DNA of 64,000 nucleotides from Pseudomonadota bacterium (GCA_018902545.1 JAHIQM010000011.1:1-64000), one strand, 5' to 3'; numbered from the stretch's first letter, positions 1 to 10,981 are shown. Made by a program: numbers and translations. Notes: generated by a model not told the origin, from the sequence alone.

Positions 1-1064
1 CATCTCTTCCGAGGCCGTGGCCACCGTGCCGATGTTGATGGAGAATTCCTCCATGGCCGAGGCCACGGAGTTCATGTTCGAGCTCATCTCCTCCGTGGCG
101 GCGGCCACGTTGGTGGACTTGGCGGTCATGTCGCCGGAGGCAGCGCGCAGGTTGGTGGCCAGGTTCAAGAGTCCTGCCGAGGCCTGGTTGACCTGCGAGG
201 AATTGCCCGCCACTTCGCGGATGATTCCGTGGACCTGCTCCACAAACCTGTTGAACCACTCGGCCAGTTCCTGGGTCTCGGTGCCGGAGTTGTCCTTGAG
301 GCGGGCGGTGAGGTCGCCCTCGCCCTGGGCGATGTCCTTGAGCATGCCGATCATGCGCTTCAGCGGGGTGATGATGGAGCGGATGAGGAAGATGGTCAGG
401 GGCAGGACAAGAATGCCGAACCCCGCGCCGATGAAGGACAGGGCGATGGTCAGGGAACGGGCGGCGGCGCTTTCGAGGTCGGCGGCCACTGAGGCCTGGG
501 CTTCGGCGATGTTGTCGATGTAGACCCCGGTGCCGATCCACAAGTCAGTGCCAGGGATCATGTTCGCATAGCTGACCTTTGGCTGGTCACCTTTGCCTGG
601 CTTGTCAAAAATATACTCGACGAATCCACCGCCTTTTTTGGCCGTCTCGTGTAATTCGCGGATGAGGTACAGCCCATTGGGGTCCTTGAGATCCTTCAGG
701 TCGGTGCCTTCAAGTGAGGGTTTCGGCGGCATGACCCTGTTGGTGGTTTCCTGGTAGACAAAGATATATCCTGATTGGTCTTCTTCAAAAATGATATCGT
801 AGATGAGATTTTTGATGACCCTGATTTGTTCATCCTCGTCCCGGATATCCTTGATGCCCGCGGCAACACTTTTCGTGATCGCCTGGGTCAAGACCATGAT
901 CTTGTCTTTGGCCTCGTCGGTCATGATCACGCCCACGCGATCGATCATCTGATTTTTGGTGCCCGCCCCCTGAAAGACGAAAAATGCGACAACGGCACCG
1001 ATGAAGACAAGCATTACACCAACCAGCAAAAGCAACCTGTTTCGGATTCCCAAGCGCATGCTCA
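1..1064 (-). CDS. Methyl-accepting chemotaxis protein with N-terminal single Cache sensor (C-terminus runs off the window)
   Basis: Reverse-strand reading from ATG at 1064 (MSMRLGIRNRLLLLVGV...): TM segment, sCache-like ...FVEYIFDK...WIGTGVYIDNI..., TM, HAMP and start of MCP signalling domain; open at window edge so absent from ORF track. Confidence 0.85.
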
Positions 1065-1336
1065 TAACGTCGCTCCCGGATAAATTTTTTGGGATTTGTC
1101 ATACATTATCATCATTAAATAAATCGGCGCAAGGTTTTGTATGACAAATCGAAAGTGCAATATTTCACAGAGAGAAATCGTGTTTTATTGCAGGGTAGTG
1201 GATTCTTTTGTATGAATGGCTTTGGGGAGAAATTATCGGGGATTCTGATCGGGAGATGTCACAGCAGAAAGCTATCTACCCTTTGAAGATGTCAGGGGGT
1301 TTTCAACTAGCTGAAATAGATGAATTTCATGCGTGC

Positions 1337-1369
1337 CCTGACACGTCCCGCCTACGCGGGAATGTCAGG
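1337..1369. repeat. Two-tier palindrome CCTGAC-n-CCCGC-ctac-GCGGG-n-GTCAGG (REP-like)
   Basis: Read directly; same architecture and length as 10052-10084. Confidence 0.5.
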
Positions 1370-1439
1370 CTTTCTGGCGACTTTTTGCACCTAAGTTCAT
1401 CAAGCGACCCGTTAGGGCGGACGTGGGTCGGGACAATGA

Positions 1440-3977
1440 TCAGGACGCGTGGGTGTGCTTTCGCGAGTACATGGACTGGTCGGCTTTTTTGAGCAGGGTC
1501 GCGATATCCTCGGGCTGCTGCGGATTGAAGGCCGTACAGCCGTGGGTGAGGCCCATGACGTAGGGGATTTTTCCGGAGGCGTTGATGGCGTCGAGACGGG
1601 CGTGGACCTCGGCCCAGACCCGGCGTACCTCGTCCGGGCCGCAGCCCGGAAAGATCAGCACGAATTCGTCTCCGCCGATGCGATAGATCTCGTCGTCGGC
1701 GCGAACGGAGCAGCGGATGGCGGAAACCGCCTCCTTCAGGTAGGTGTCACCGTGGATATGTCCATAAGTGTCGTTGACCAGTTTGAGCTTGTCCACATCC
1801 ACATAGCAGAGCATGAACTTCTCATTTTTTTCAAGAGCGGCCTTGATGAGCTGCGGCGCTTCGGATTCGAACGCGCCGCGGGTGCAGGCTCCGGTCAGCG
1901 GGTCGAAGCGCACGAATTGTTCCAGGGCCCGGCGTTTGCGATGCTGCCAGCGCCAGACCAGGATAAAGACGCAAAGCAATAGGGCGATGGTCAGGGTCAG
2001 GCCTGTGATCGCCCATATCAGGCGGGTGTGTCCGGACCCGTCCGGTTCATCGTTGATGAGTGTCGCATCGGCGGGAAGCAATTTCGGGTCGAGGCCGTGC
2101 TTTTTCATGGCTCTGGCGTCGAAAATATACGCGTTGGGGCTTATCGTGACGATGGGCAGTTCTGCGGCCTGCGCCCCGCGCAGGATGTTCCCGGTCAGAC
2201 GGCCCGCCTCAAGCCCCTGATGACGTCCGCTGGTGATCATGCCGCCGACGGTGCCAGAGCCAAGGTAAAAGTCCCAGAACGAAAAGACGGGCACGGGGCT
2301 GGCATCCACGATCCTTCTGCCGCTTTCCTCATAGGAGAAAGTATTGCCGTCCCTGTCCCGGTTGAAGCTCATGAGCAGGATGAAGCTGTCCGGCGGCAGG
2401 GTGGGCAGGCGTTCAAGCAGTCGGGTCATGGACATGTTGTCGAGGAGTTCGACTTCCAGAGCGCCCGGCAAAAGGTGGCGGACCTCTTCGAAACGGTTGT
2501 GGTTGCCGAGTCCGGTCGGCGTGGCGTCGTTGATGACAAAGAGCTTCGTGGCCTTGGGCAGGAGGCGGGCGGCGGCCTGCACGGTGCTGACGATGTCATA
2601 GGATTCGAGCACGCCAGTGATGCCCTGGACGGACACGGACTCAGGATCGGAAAGATAGTTTACGCCGCAAAAGACTATGGGCGCATTGTTGAACAGGGTC
2701 TGGCGGTACTGGCGGGCAAAGTTGAAGGCGTTGTCATCGGAGGTCAGCACGACCGTGAAATCGGCGGACCGGTATTTCTCGCGCATCAGAAGGTAATTGA
2801 GATAGGTGAATTCGGGCTCGGGGTGCCGTTTGGTGTCCATGTACTCGACATGAAACTCCACGGATGTTCCCGTTTTGCCGAGGCTTTCCAGGATTCCGGC
2901 CTGGATGTCGTCGGTCCATTTGAATCCTGTGTGATAGGAATGCAGGATCAGGATTTCATGTTCGGTTTCCGATTTGGCATTGAAAAAGCGGGTATCGAAA
3001 GGCAACCGGTCGGGTGTGATCCCGAAGCGCTCCATCTGGAGCACGTCCACTTCCAGCTGAATCCCGTCATCGTAGGTCACGGGCAGGTCCGCAGGATTGG
3101 CCCCGGCCAGGATCCGGCCCGCCATATTGCCCGCGACCCGGCCCTGTTCGTATCCGTTGGTCAGAAAGCCGCCGAACAGACCATGGCCCATGAGAAAGTT
3201 CCACACTCCGTAAACTGGCACCGGGCTGGCCTGTGAAATGGCCGCGATGGCTTCCGTTGCCTCGTAGACGTTTCCGCTTTGATCCTTGAAGTACAGCAGA
3301 AAAAGAAGGCCGGTTTGAGGGCCGATTTCCTGAACCGTTTCCATCAGCCGGGACAGGGGCAGGTCATCGAGTACCCGCACGGGCAGGTCCTCCGGAATAC
3401 TCTTGTGCAGCTCGGCCACGGCCGCGACGCCCGTGGGGGTTTTGTCCGCGATGACCATCAGCTCGCGCATCGCAGGCTGCAGGCTGCGCATGAGTTGAAC
3501 CGTGGCGCTCAGTTCCGCGTATTCGCGCACGCCGGTCATGTTTCTGGGCAGGGCAGGCAGGGGATTGGTGTTCACGCCGCAGAAGACGGTGGGCGTGTCC
3601 GGGAAGATGCGCTGCCCGTGTTCGAGCATGAAGAAAAAGGCGCTTTCGTCCACCGCGATGACCAGTTCGGGCCGCAGGAAGGCGTACTTGAGTTCCATGA
3701 ATTTCGGAAGATTTTCGAGATAGGCGGGATCGAGATTGCGTTTGGTGTCCATGTGTTCGACATGGATGAGCACTTCGGGGTCGTACTGATGCAGGGTCGC
3801 CTCAAGTCCGTGCATGATGTCCGCGGACCATTTGTAGTCCGGATGGTAGGAGTTGAGGATGAAAATCTGTTTGGCCGCCAGGGCGCTTGCCGGGGCGAAG
3901 ACCAGCAGCAGGAGCCCGGCGAGGAACGCGGGCAGTGTCCACTGGCGGCGAAGAAGATTGCGGCCCGTGTCACGCAA
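1440..3977 (-). CDS. Membrane diguanylate cyclase (GGDEF) with two tandem periplasmic ABC-substrate-binding-like sensor domains
   Basis: Signal peptide; ILNSYHPDYKWSADIM...VEHMDTKR and ILHSYHTGFKWTDDIQ...VEYMDTKR repeat units; TM; RIGGDEFVLIF. Confidence 0.85.
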   Translation of the reverse strand: MRDTGRNLLRRQWTLPAFLAGLLLLVFAPASALAAKQIFILNSYHPDYKWSADIMHGLEATLHQYDPEVLIHVEHMDTKRNLDPAYLENLPKFMELKYAFLRPELVIAVDESAFFFMLEHGQRIFPDTPTVFCGVNTNPLPALPRNMTGVREYAELSATVQLMRSLQPAMRELMVIADKTPTGVAAVAELHKSIPEDLPVRVLDDLPLSRLMETVQEIGPQTGLLFLLYFKDQSGNVYEATEAIAAISQASPVPVYGVWNFLMGHGLFGGFLTNGYEQGRVAGNMAGRILAGANPADLPVTYDDGIQLEVDVLQMERFGITPDRLPFDTRFFNAKSETEHEILILHSYHTGFKWTDDIQAGILESLGKTGTSVEFHVEYMDTKRHPEPEFTYLNYLLMREKYRSADFTVVLTSDDNAFNFARQYRQTLFNNAPIVFCGVNYLSDPESVSVQGITGVLESYDIVSTVQAAARLLPKATKLFVINDATPTGLGNHNRFEEVRHLLPGALEVELLDNMSMTRLLERLPTLPPDSFILLMSFNRDRDGNTFSYEESGRRIVDASPVPVFSFWDFYLGSGTVGGMITSGRHQGLEAGRLTGNILRGAQAAELPIVTISPNAYIFDARAMKKHGLDPKLLPADATLINDEPDGSGHTRLIWAITGLTLTIALLLCVFILVWRWQHRKRRALEQFVRFDPLTGACTRGAFESEAPQLIKAALEKNEKFMLCYVDVDKLKLVNDTYGHIHGDTYLKEAVSAIRCSVRADDEIYRIGGDEFVLIFPGCGPDEVRRVWAEVHARLDAINASGKIPYVMGLTHGCTAFNPQQPEDIATLLKKADQSMYSRKHTHAS

Positions 3978-5415
3978 AAACGGTTTCTCCCCGCAGTACT
4001 GAACCGGACGGAATCACGGCCTGGCTGGAGCCGTTGTTGACTAGGCGCACGTCGCCCAGGCAGCCCACGTTATCCTCGAAACGGACATCACCCTCGATGA
4101 CGAGGCTGTCGCATTTGATCAGGGACGGCGGGGTGGGGAAGCGATCCAGAAACATGTCGATCTTCTTGTAGAAATTTCCGTCCAGCGAGATGGACGGCAT
4201 GGTTGTGGTGCGCACCGGGTTGGGCACGATAGTTTCGCGCTCCGTACGCACGAAGCAGTCGGACATGACCAGCAGCAGGTCGTTTGTGGTCTTGACCGGG
4301 GCGAAGCGTTTTCTGGGCACGATCACCGCCTGGGCATTGAGGAAATTGGTGATCGCCGAGCCCATGGCCGTTTCCAGCTGAAAGACCTTGGGGGAGGACG
4401 GGTCGCGCGGGTCCAGATTCTTGGGGTTGATGATCAGGTCCAGTGGCATCATGCGGTGCGACACGAATACGGACTGCAGAACGCGCAGGTCGATCCAGAT
4501 GGAGTTGGTGTTGAAGAACTTGTATTTTTCGATGTCGCAGAAGGATTCCATCTCGTTGTCCGGGCACTGGGCCACCTCGCGCAGGGCGAGCTGTTTCTTT
4601 TGCTTGAGGCGGCAGAGGTGTCCGCCTTTCTTGTCCTGCTCCGTGCGCCGGGCCACTTCCATCAAAAAGGGCAGCTTGTGGTGGACCATGTAGCCCAGCA
4701 AACGGCGGTTCATGATCGCCCCGAGATTGTCGGAATTGGAGATGAATGCGTAATTGTAGCCCTTTTCCAGCAAGGCGTCGAGAATGCCCGAGGTGATCAT
4801 GGCAGTATAGATGTCCCCGTGGCCGGGCGGGTTCCATTCCAGTTCCGGGTTCTGCGGCCAGGAGGCCGGGGTATGGTCCGTGGCCATGATCTTGGGGTAG
4901 CGGTGCTGCAGAAAGGCCAGGTCGATGCCGGTGGTGCCGTTATGGAAATCTCCGACTTTGAGCATGGTGTCCATGTGCGTCTTGAAGCTGTTCATGAACA
5001 CCTGCGGAAACTCGACCCCGTAGTGGGTGCGCACGGTCTTGGCCTGCAGCAGGATCAGATCCAGAAAGCTCAGCCCATCCTTGACCGGAATCAGGGATTT
5101 GGCGGACTCCAGGCCCATGCTGGTGCCCAGGCCGCCGTTGAGCTTGATGACTGCGGTCTTGTCCAGGGCCTGTTCTCCTTTATCCTTGAACTGGTCCATG
5201 GAATCATAGTCGGCCAGTTCCTCGTCGTTCATCGCCAGAACGTCCCGGTCCGAGAGCTTGCCCTGGGCGCCGTAGAGAAATTGGTTGAAGTAGCATTTGA
5301 AGGTATTGATGACGATGGGCGGCAGGCCCTGCTGCTCCATCTTCAGGGCGAAGGGACGGAAGAGATTGGACAACCTGGGGTCGTCGACGCTGACGCAACT
5401 GATATCCTGGGCCAT
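3970..5415 (-). CDS. UTP--glucose-1-phosphate uridylyltransferase (UDPGP family)
   Basis: KLNGGLGTSMGLESAKSLIPVKDGLSFLD and NSDNLGA motifs. Confidence 0.9.
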   Translation of the reverse strand: MAQDISCVSVDDPRLSNLFRPFALKMEQQGLPPIVINTFKCYFNQFLYGAQGKLSDRDVLAMNDEELADYDSMDQFKDKGEQALDKTAVIKLNGGLGTSMGLESAKSLIPVKDGLSFLDLILLQAKTVRTHYGVEFPQVFMNSFKTHMDTMLKVGDFHNGTTGIDLAFLQHRYPKIMATDHTPASWPQNPELEWNPPGHGDIYTAMITSGILDALLEKGYNYAFISNSDNLGAIMNRRLLGYMVHHKLPFLMEVARRTEQDKKGGHLCRLKQKKQLALREVAQCPDNEMESFCDIEKYKFFNTNSIWIDLRVLQSVFVSHRMMPLDLIINPKNLDPRDPSSPKVFQLETAMGSAITNFLNAQAVIVPRKRFAPVKTTNDLLLVMSDCFVRTERETIVPNPVRTTTMPSISLDGNFYKKIDMFLDRFPTPPSLIKCDSLVIEGDVRFEDNVGCLGDVRLVNNGSSQAVIPSGSVLRGETVFA

Positions 5416-5555
5416 GGAGGCTCCTTGTTAGGCTTGGGTTCGTGATCGCAAATGCTTGCCGCGAGGGATTGGTCGCGGTTGAGTAAGAAGCATAGTGCAT
5501 GTGGCTCAATTCGTCCATAATAGCGTGGACCGTATGAGGAAATATTTTCGAAAGT

Positions 5556-7022
5556 CTACAGAGGGTCGCTCGCGTGCCCGCCACGCCCGTCTTTGTCGGC
5601 TTCGAACGCCCCGCCGCATTTGGGCATGGAAATGGCCAGTCTCAACAGAGAGGCGGACTGTTCCATGCGCAGGTGTCCTCCGATGCGTTCGACCATGCGC
5701 AGGCACATGGCCAGGTTCATCTCCGTGTCTTCGAAGGGCATGATGAGGCGGTCATGGTCGGCGGGCGGCGTGCATACGGGTGACATGGATACGTTGACAT
5801 GGACTAGGGAGCCTGATTCCGAGGCTGTGACGTGGAGAATACCGGATTCTTCGACGAGGTCGGCCCCATGCCCGATGAGATAGATAAAGATGCGGTAAAG
5901 GAATTCCTGGTCGGCCAGTATCGGTTCGAGACTGTCGCTCAAGTCGATGCGGCAGGTGATCGATTTGCGCGCCAGACGACTTGACAGGAGCTGCATGACG
6001 AAATTCACGGTGGGCGACAGATGGCAGCAGACGAGGGTGAGGCCGATTGGTTCGAGGTAGGCGTCGATCCGCTCGAGCAGTCGTTCGAGACGGTTGCATT
6101 CCTCCAGCATGATTCTGGTTTCCGTGGCTTCGGGGTAGCGGCTGCGCAACTGCCGGGCGAAGCCGCCCAGAGCGACCAGAGGGTTGCGGATCTCGTGCGC
6201 CACCTCTTCGGTCATGGCGCGCAGCATGCTGAGTTTTTCGTTCTGCAGCAGGAGGCTGTCAATATAGGAGTTGCGGGTCATGTCCGTGATCATGCCCTCC
6301 ACCCGGGCAGGCAATCCGTTTTGTGCCTTGGAAGCGGCGATGGACTGGGCCGACAGGGAAACGGGATAGCCCTTCTTGTGCAGAAACCGGAACCCGAAAT
6401 GAAGCTCGGCAGCTTCGGGTCCGAGGCTATTTTTCAGCGCATCCAGGAAACGTCTGCGGTCTTCGGGTACGATGCGGCGCAGGAAGGAGCGCGGCGATGA
6501 AAGGATTTCCTGCGGGGTGTACCCCAGGATCTGTTCCGTGGTCTGGTTCAGGAACTCGAACTGCAGATCGGAGTTGATGATGAAGATGATGACCGGCAGT
6601 TTCTGTACCAGCCGCAAGAGGTGGTCCTGGGTGTTGCGGACGTGCCGCTGCAGGAGGGACTGGGACAGGCAGTTGCGCAGTCCGTTTATAAATACGTCCA
6701 TGCTTGCGATGGGCTTGGTCACATAGTCCCATGCCCCGGATTTGAAGGCGTCGATGGCAAAGCTGATGTGCGTGTGCGACGATACGATGATCACCGGTAT
6801 GGACGGTCGTTCCATCTTCATGTCGCGCAAAAGTTCCATGCCGTTGTCGCCGGGAATCCCGAGATCAAGGAGCACCAGATCCGGAGCCTGATTCCGGAAA
6901 AGGCGTATGGCCAGATCGGCGTCGGCCGCCTCGATGACCTTGAAATTCGCCGCCTCAAGGTTTCGGGCCAGATCCGCCCGCAGGGGCTCGTCGTCTTCGA
7001 TGATCAGGATGGACTGGGGCAT
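5556..7022 (-). CDS. Response regulator receiver-PAS-histidine kinase hybrid
   Basis: MPQSILIIEDDEPLRADLARNLEAANFKVIEAADADLAIRLF receiver start; PAS; H-box EEVAHEIRNPLVALGGFARQL; start moved from 7310 to ATG 7022. Confidence 0.8.
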   Translation of the reverse strand: MPQSILIIEDDEPLRADLARNLEAANFKVIEAADADLAIRLFRNQAPDLVLLDLGIPGDNGMELLRDMKMERPSIPVIIVSSHTHISFAIDAFKSGAWDYVTKPIASMDVFINGLRNCLSQSLLQRHVRNTQDHLLRLVQKLPVIIFIINSDLQFEFLNQTTEQILGYTPQEILSSPRSFLRRIVPEDRRRFLDALKNSLGPEAAELHFGFRFLHKKGYPVSLSAQSIAASKAQNGLPARVEGMITDMTRNSYIDSLLLQNEKLSMLRAMTEEVAHEIRNPLVALGGFARQLRSRYPEATETRIMLEECNRLERLLERIDAYLEPIGLTLVCCHLSPTVNFVMQLLSSRLARKSITCRIDLSDSLEPILADQEFLYRIFIYLIGHGADLVEESGILHVTASESGSLVHVNVSMSPVCTPPADHDRLIMPFEDTEMNLAMCLRMVERIGGHLRMEQSASLLRLAISMPKCGGAFEADKDGRGGHASDPL

Positions 7023-8353
7023 GATCCCGGCTCCGTCGATGCAGGATTTTTGGGGCAGGGCAGGGTGATGTGGAAGATATTCAAGGGCGCGGCGTAGGTG
7101 TAGCCCACGCGGCCGTTGTGCAGTTCCACGATCTGCTTGACGAAGAACAGGCCATGCCCGGATCCTTCGACATTTTCCGTTGCGCTGCAGCGGAAATCCG
7201 CATCGAAAAGCTGCGGCCAATCCTGCCGGGGAATCTCGTGGCCCGTGGTCGAGACGAAGAGTTTGATCCCCGGTTGTCCGGGACCAAAAGCCTGGGGGGC
7301 GGATTCCCATCCGTACTGGACCAGCTTCTGGGTCCGGCCCGATTCCCCCGGCATGGCCACGGTGTATTTGACCGCGTTGGCCAGCAGGTTGGCGAAGACC
7401 TGGGAGATGAGCCCGAGATCGGCTTCAAGGGTGACGTCCTCGTCGATGCGTACGTCCGGTGCGACGCGGATGGTGATGCCATGGGTGCTTAGCAGCGGCC
7501 GGAAGCGCTCCAGTTGCGGCTCGAAGACTTCGCTCTTGAATTTGCAGGGACGCAGTTGCAGTTCATACCTGCCCTTTTCGAAGTGGCTGCGCCGCAGCAG
7601 ACTTTCCAGAAAGAGGCTTGAGAGCTGGAAGCGCCGGGAGATGCTTTTCTGCTTTGAGCCCAGTTCCTTGACCAGTTCCGGAAGTTCACGGCGTATATCC
7701 CGATCGGGAGAGTCGCCGCGCACGGGGACCAGTGCTTCGAGCTTGTGCGCCAAGCGTTCGATATGCTTTTCCATTTGCAGGAACAGCAGCTTGAAATGCA
7801 TGTTCGGCACGATGACGTTGTGGCCGATGTCGCGCACCAGGGAGTTGATGAAGGTCAGGCGCTGGCGGTTGCTGATGGCGATCTGTTTTACGGCCATGAG
7901 CCGGGCGGCGCTGTGGGCGTATCGCAGGTAGAAGGTTTCCTCGGCGGGATCCAAGTCCTTGTGTAGACAGAGGACACCCAGCAGCTTGGGCTCCGGACCA
8001 GGTTCGCAGATAAAAACAGCGCTTGCGCCTTGAAGACGGATCACGGATTCGGGGGCCGGGCAGACCGGTTCGGGAAAGGTGAGCAGCGCGTTGCCCTGGA
8101 TATTGGTGGTCCGCCGCAGTCGCAGCGTGCCCTTGGGGCCGCGCATGTACAGGGACGCGGCAGTGCCCAGGCAGACGTCGGGCACAAGCACGCACAGCGA
8201 TTTGAGGTCGCGCAGCGACTCGAATTCAAGGCCTGTTTCATAAAGAAGGGTCAGCGCGGTACTGCGCATCGTGTGGTCGTCGCCGTGGGCAGAGGCCAAG
8301 CGTTCGAGAAGGTGGGCTTTGAGATGCTTTCGGTCGTGGGGCGGGGGGGGCAT
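7004..8353 (-). CDS. Sensor histidine kinase (GAF-like plus HATPase)
   Basis: HATPase features (FANLLANAVKYT, GSGHGLFFVKQIVELHNGRVGY). Confidence 0.75.
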   Translation of the reverse strand: MPPPPHDRKHLKAHLLERLASAHGDDHTMRSTALTLLYETGLEFESLRDLKSLCVLVPDVCLGTAASLYMRGPKGTLRLRRTTNIQGNALLTFPEPVCPAPESVIRLQGASAVFICEPGPEPKLLGVLCLHKDLDPAEETFYLRYAHSAARLMAVKQIAISNRQRLTFINSLVRDIGHNVIVPNMHFKLLFLQMEKHIERLAHKLEALVPVRGDSPDRDIRRELPELVKELGSKQKSISRRFQLSSLFLESLLRRSHFEKGRYELQLRPCKFKSEVFEPQLERFRPLLSTHGITIRVAPDVRIDEDVTLEADLGLISQVFANLLANAVKYTVAMPGESGRTQKLVQYGWESAPQAFGPGQPGIKLFVSTTGHEIPRQDWPQLFDADFRCSATENVEGSGHGLFFVKQIVELHNGRVGYTYAAPLNIFHITLPCPKNPASTEPGSCPSPS

Positions 8354-8412
8354 GGTTCATCCTGGGTCGGTGTATTTCACTCCCGCATAGCCCAGGATGA
8401 ACCCTCCTGCAA

Positions 8413-9981
8413 TCAGGGTTTGCGCGGTTTGGTCCGCCCGTCGTATTTTTTGGGATCGAGGTTGTACTTCTTGATCTTGTAATTGATGATCCGGTAGCTG
8501 GCTCTCAGCTCCCTGGCCACCTGCAGCATGTTGCCGCCGCATTTCTGCAGCGCTTCGACCAGGATTTCCTGCTCGAACTTGCCCACGGCCTCGCCAAAGG
8601 AGAGCTGGTTGTCCGTGGCCGAGCTTTCCGCCGTCTGCAGGGTCGGGGGCAGGTGATAGGTGCGGATGGCTTCCTCATTGCAGATGAGCGCGGCGCGTTC
8701 CATGCAATTGCGCAGTTCACGCACGTTTCCGGGCCACTGATACTGGGTCAAGAGGTCGATGGCGGGCATGGAGATGCGCTTGATGTTTTTCGAGTACTCC
8801 TTGGCGAAGAATTCCAGGAAATATTCGGCCAGGGGCAGGATGTCTTCCCGGCGTTCCCGCAGGGGCGGGATGAAGATGGGGAAGACGTTGATGCGGTAAT
8901 AGAGGTCTTCGCGAAACTGACCGGATTTGATCAGGTTTTCCAGGGGCTGGTGAGTGGCGCAGATGATGCGCACGTCGACCTTGATGATCTTTTCGCTGCC
9001 TAGGCGCTGAATTTCCCCTTCCTGCAGGGCGCGCAGCAGCTTGGACTGGGCCTCGGGGCTCAGTTCCCCGATTTCGTCCAGGAACAGGGTGCCACCATGG
9101 GCCAGCTCGAAGCGACCCTTCTTGGTGCCCACCGCGCCGGTAAAGGCCCCGCGTTCGTGGCCGAAGAGTTCGCTTTCCAGCAGTTCCGACGGCAGGGCGG
9201 CGCAGTTGAGGCGGATGAGGGTCTTGGAGCGCCGGGAACTGGCGTTGTGGATGGCCTCGGCCAGAAGCTCCTTGCCTGTGCCCGACTCGCCGCGCAGCAG
9301 GACCGAGGCCTTGCTTGAGGCGACCTGCATGATCTGGCCCATGACAAAGGCCATGGCCTTGGACGTGGCCACAATCTTGGCCTGGGCCATGGCGGTGTCG
9401 CGATCCAGACTCTCGCCCAGAAAACCCATGGACGCCCACAGCTCCTTCTGGGCCATGTTTTCCTGCAGATATGCGGTCTGTCTGGCGATGACAGCGGCCA
9501 GAACCTCCAGAAAGGAACAGTGGACCTGCAGCACCTCGGTGGGTTGGCAGGGGATGTCCGCGCTCAGAACACCAAGGGCTTCCTGGGCTCCGTCCGGGTT
9601 GATCCTGGTGACTGGCACGCAGATGAAGGACAGTTCGGCGAGCTCTTTTTGGGTCCGGCCCATGGCCTTGTTCAGGAACCGCTCATCGTGCTCCATGGCT
9701 GCGACGATAATGGACTTGCCGCTGTCGAGAACCTGTCCGGTCACTCCCTGGCCCGGCATGTATGTGGCCTTGACGGGCCCCTTGTGTCCGTAGGTGAGGT
9801 CGAAGCGGATGGTGTTCGCTTTGGGGTCGAAGATGGCCAGGGCCATGCGCTTGTACTTCATGGCCTCGGCGGTCATGCCCAGAAGGTTGTCCAGGCTCGA
9901 TTGCAGCGGGCTCAAGGGGTCGAGGTGCTGTAACGTGGTTTGCAGCGTGTTCAGATAATGCAGGAATTCGTCGGTCAGCAT
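8413..9981 (-). CDS. Sigma54-dependent transcriptional activator, GAF-AAA-HTH (NifA-like)
   Basis: [21 protein letters not shown] loop ([19 protein letters not shown]), C-terminal Fis-like HTH; start set at ATG 9981. Confidence 0.9.
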   Translation of the reverse strand: MLTDEFLHYLNTLQTTLQHLDPLSPLQSSLDNLLGMTAEAMKYKRMALAIFDPKANTIRFDLTYGHKGPVKATYMPGQGVTGQVLDSGKSIIVAAMEHDERFLNKAMGRTQKELAELSFICVPVTRINPDGAQEALGVLSADIPCQPTEVLQVHCSFLEVLAAVIARQTAYLQENMAQKELWASMGFLGESLDRDTAMAQAKIVATSKAMAFVMGQIMQVASSKASVLLRGESGTGKELLAEAIHNASSRRSKTLIRLNCAALPSELLESELFGHERGAFTGAVGTKKGRFELAHGGTLFLDEIGELSPEAQSKLLRALQEGEIQRLGSEKIIKVDVRIICATHQPLENLIKSGQFREDLYYRINVFPIFIPPLRERREDILPLAEYFLEFFAKEYSKNIKRISMPAIDLLTQYQWPGNVRELRNCMERAALICNEEAIRTYHLPPTLQTAESSATDNQLSFGEAVGKFEQEILVEALQKCGGNMLQVARELRASYRIINYKIKKYNLDPKKYDGRTKPRKP

Positions 9982-10051
9982 GGTTTGTTCCCAAATCGTT
10001 TCGAGGCTTGGGCGAACCGTTCGCCCGGGGCTTGCAGTCGGGACTGTGATG

Positions 10052-10084
10052 CCTGACGTGTCCCTGCGCACAGGGCCGCGTCAG
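10052..10084. repeat. Two-tier palindrome CCTGACG-tgt-CCCTG-cgca-CAGGG-ccg-CGTCAGG (REP-like)
   Basis: Read directly; matches architecture of 1337-1369. Confidence 0.5.
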
Positions 10085-10096
10085 GCCAACGTCTGC

Positions 10097-10744
10097 CTAG
10101 GATTTGGATTTCAGGGAGCCGATCTTGTAATCAAGAAAGGCCTCGTTGCCACTTTCCACAGATTTGAGGGCTTCGTACTCGGAGATGGCCAGCTCGATCT
10201 GCCCGGCCTGCTCCGCAGCGAAAGCCAGGTTGGCGGAAATGGCCGCCGCGAATTCCTCGCCGGCATCCTTCTTGAGAGCACTCAGGATTTCCACAGCCTT
10301 GGCAGGTTCGCCGCCGAGGATGAGCGCCTTGGCCTCGCCCAGGCCCGCGATGATGCGGGTGTCGGCGTTCTGCCCCACGGAGCGCCAGGCCTCCGCAGCT
10401 TCAGCAAATTTGTTTTGATCCATGTGGATCCGGGCGAGTTCGAGTTGGGCCGCAGTGCGCAGGGTCTTGGGACCGGACTGGGCGAAGGCCTGCAATCTTT
10501 CGGCGCGGGCGCTTAAGTCATCCGTGGTCATGATGACGCCAAGTTCACTGACGGCCTTTTCGTGTTGTGATTCCTGGTAGGAGTTCACCCCGGTGTACAC
10601 CGCTACCGCCGCGACAATACCGCCGACTGCGATGCCGATGGGTTTTAAATTGTCGAGAATTTTTTTCAGCACGGGATGGACGTCTGAGTCCATTTGCTGT
10701 TCGAGGGTGCTCAAAATATCATTTGTCGGCTTGCGTTCTTCCAT
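10097..10744 (-). CDS. Membrane-anchored TPR-like protein (YfgM-like)
   Basis: MEERKPTNDILSTLEQQ..., single TM near N-terminus, helical repeats. Confidence 0.6.
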   Translation of the reverse strand: MEERKPTNDILSTLEQQMDSDVHPVLKKILDNLKPIGIAVGGIVAAVAVYTGVNSYQESQHEKAVSELGVIMTTDDLSARAERLQAFAQSGPKTLRTAAQLELARIHMDQNKFAEAAEAWRSVGQNADTRIIAGLGEAKALILGGEPAKAVEILSALKKDAGEEFAAAISANLAFAAEQAGQIELAISEYEALKSVESGNEAFLDYKIGSLKSKS

Positions 10745-10981
10745 TGAAGGGCTCCTTTGATTCGAATTGCCATTATTGTAAAAGCCACGTCTGTGTATAG
10801 GCAATCGCGAAAAAGGTCAAAGGGAATGCGGGGAAGGAAAACATGCCGGAATAAAAGGATTTTAAAACCGAAAAAAGGGACTTGGAGGAAGTATTCTTGC
10901 CTGCATCGCGCCATTGGTATAATCTTTGAAAATATAATTTTTCGCCTTTGGATTTCTTTCAACCGCAGACAGGAGCCAACG

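Noticed and set aside
2028-3236. 402-aa plus-strand ORF opposite the GGDEF protein
   Set aside because: Antisense shadow; no recognisable motifs or RBS.
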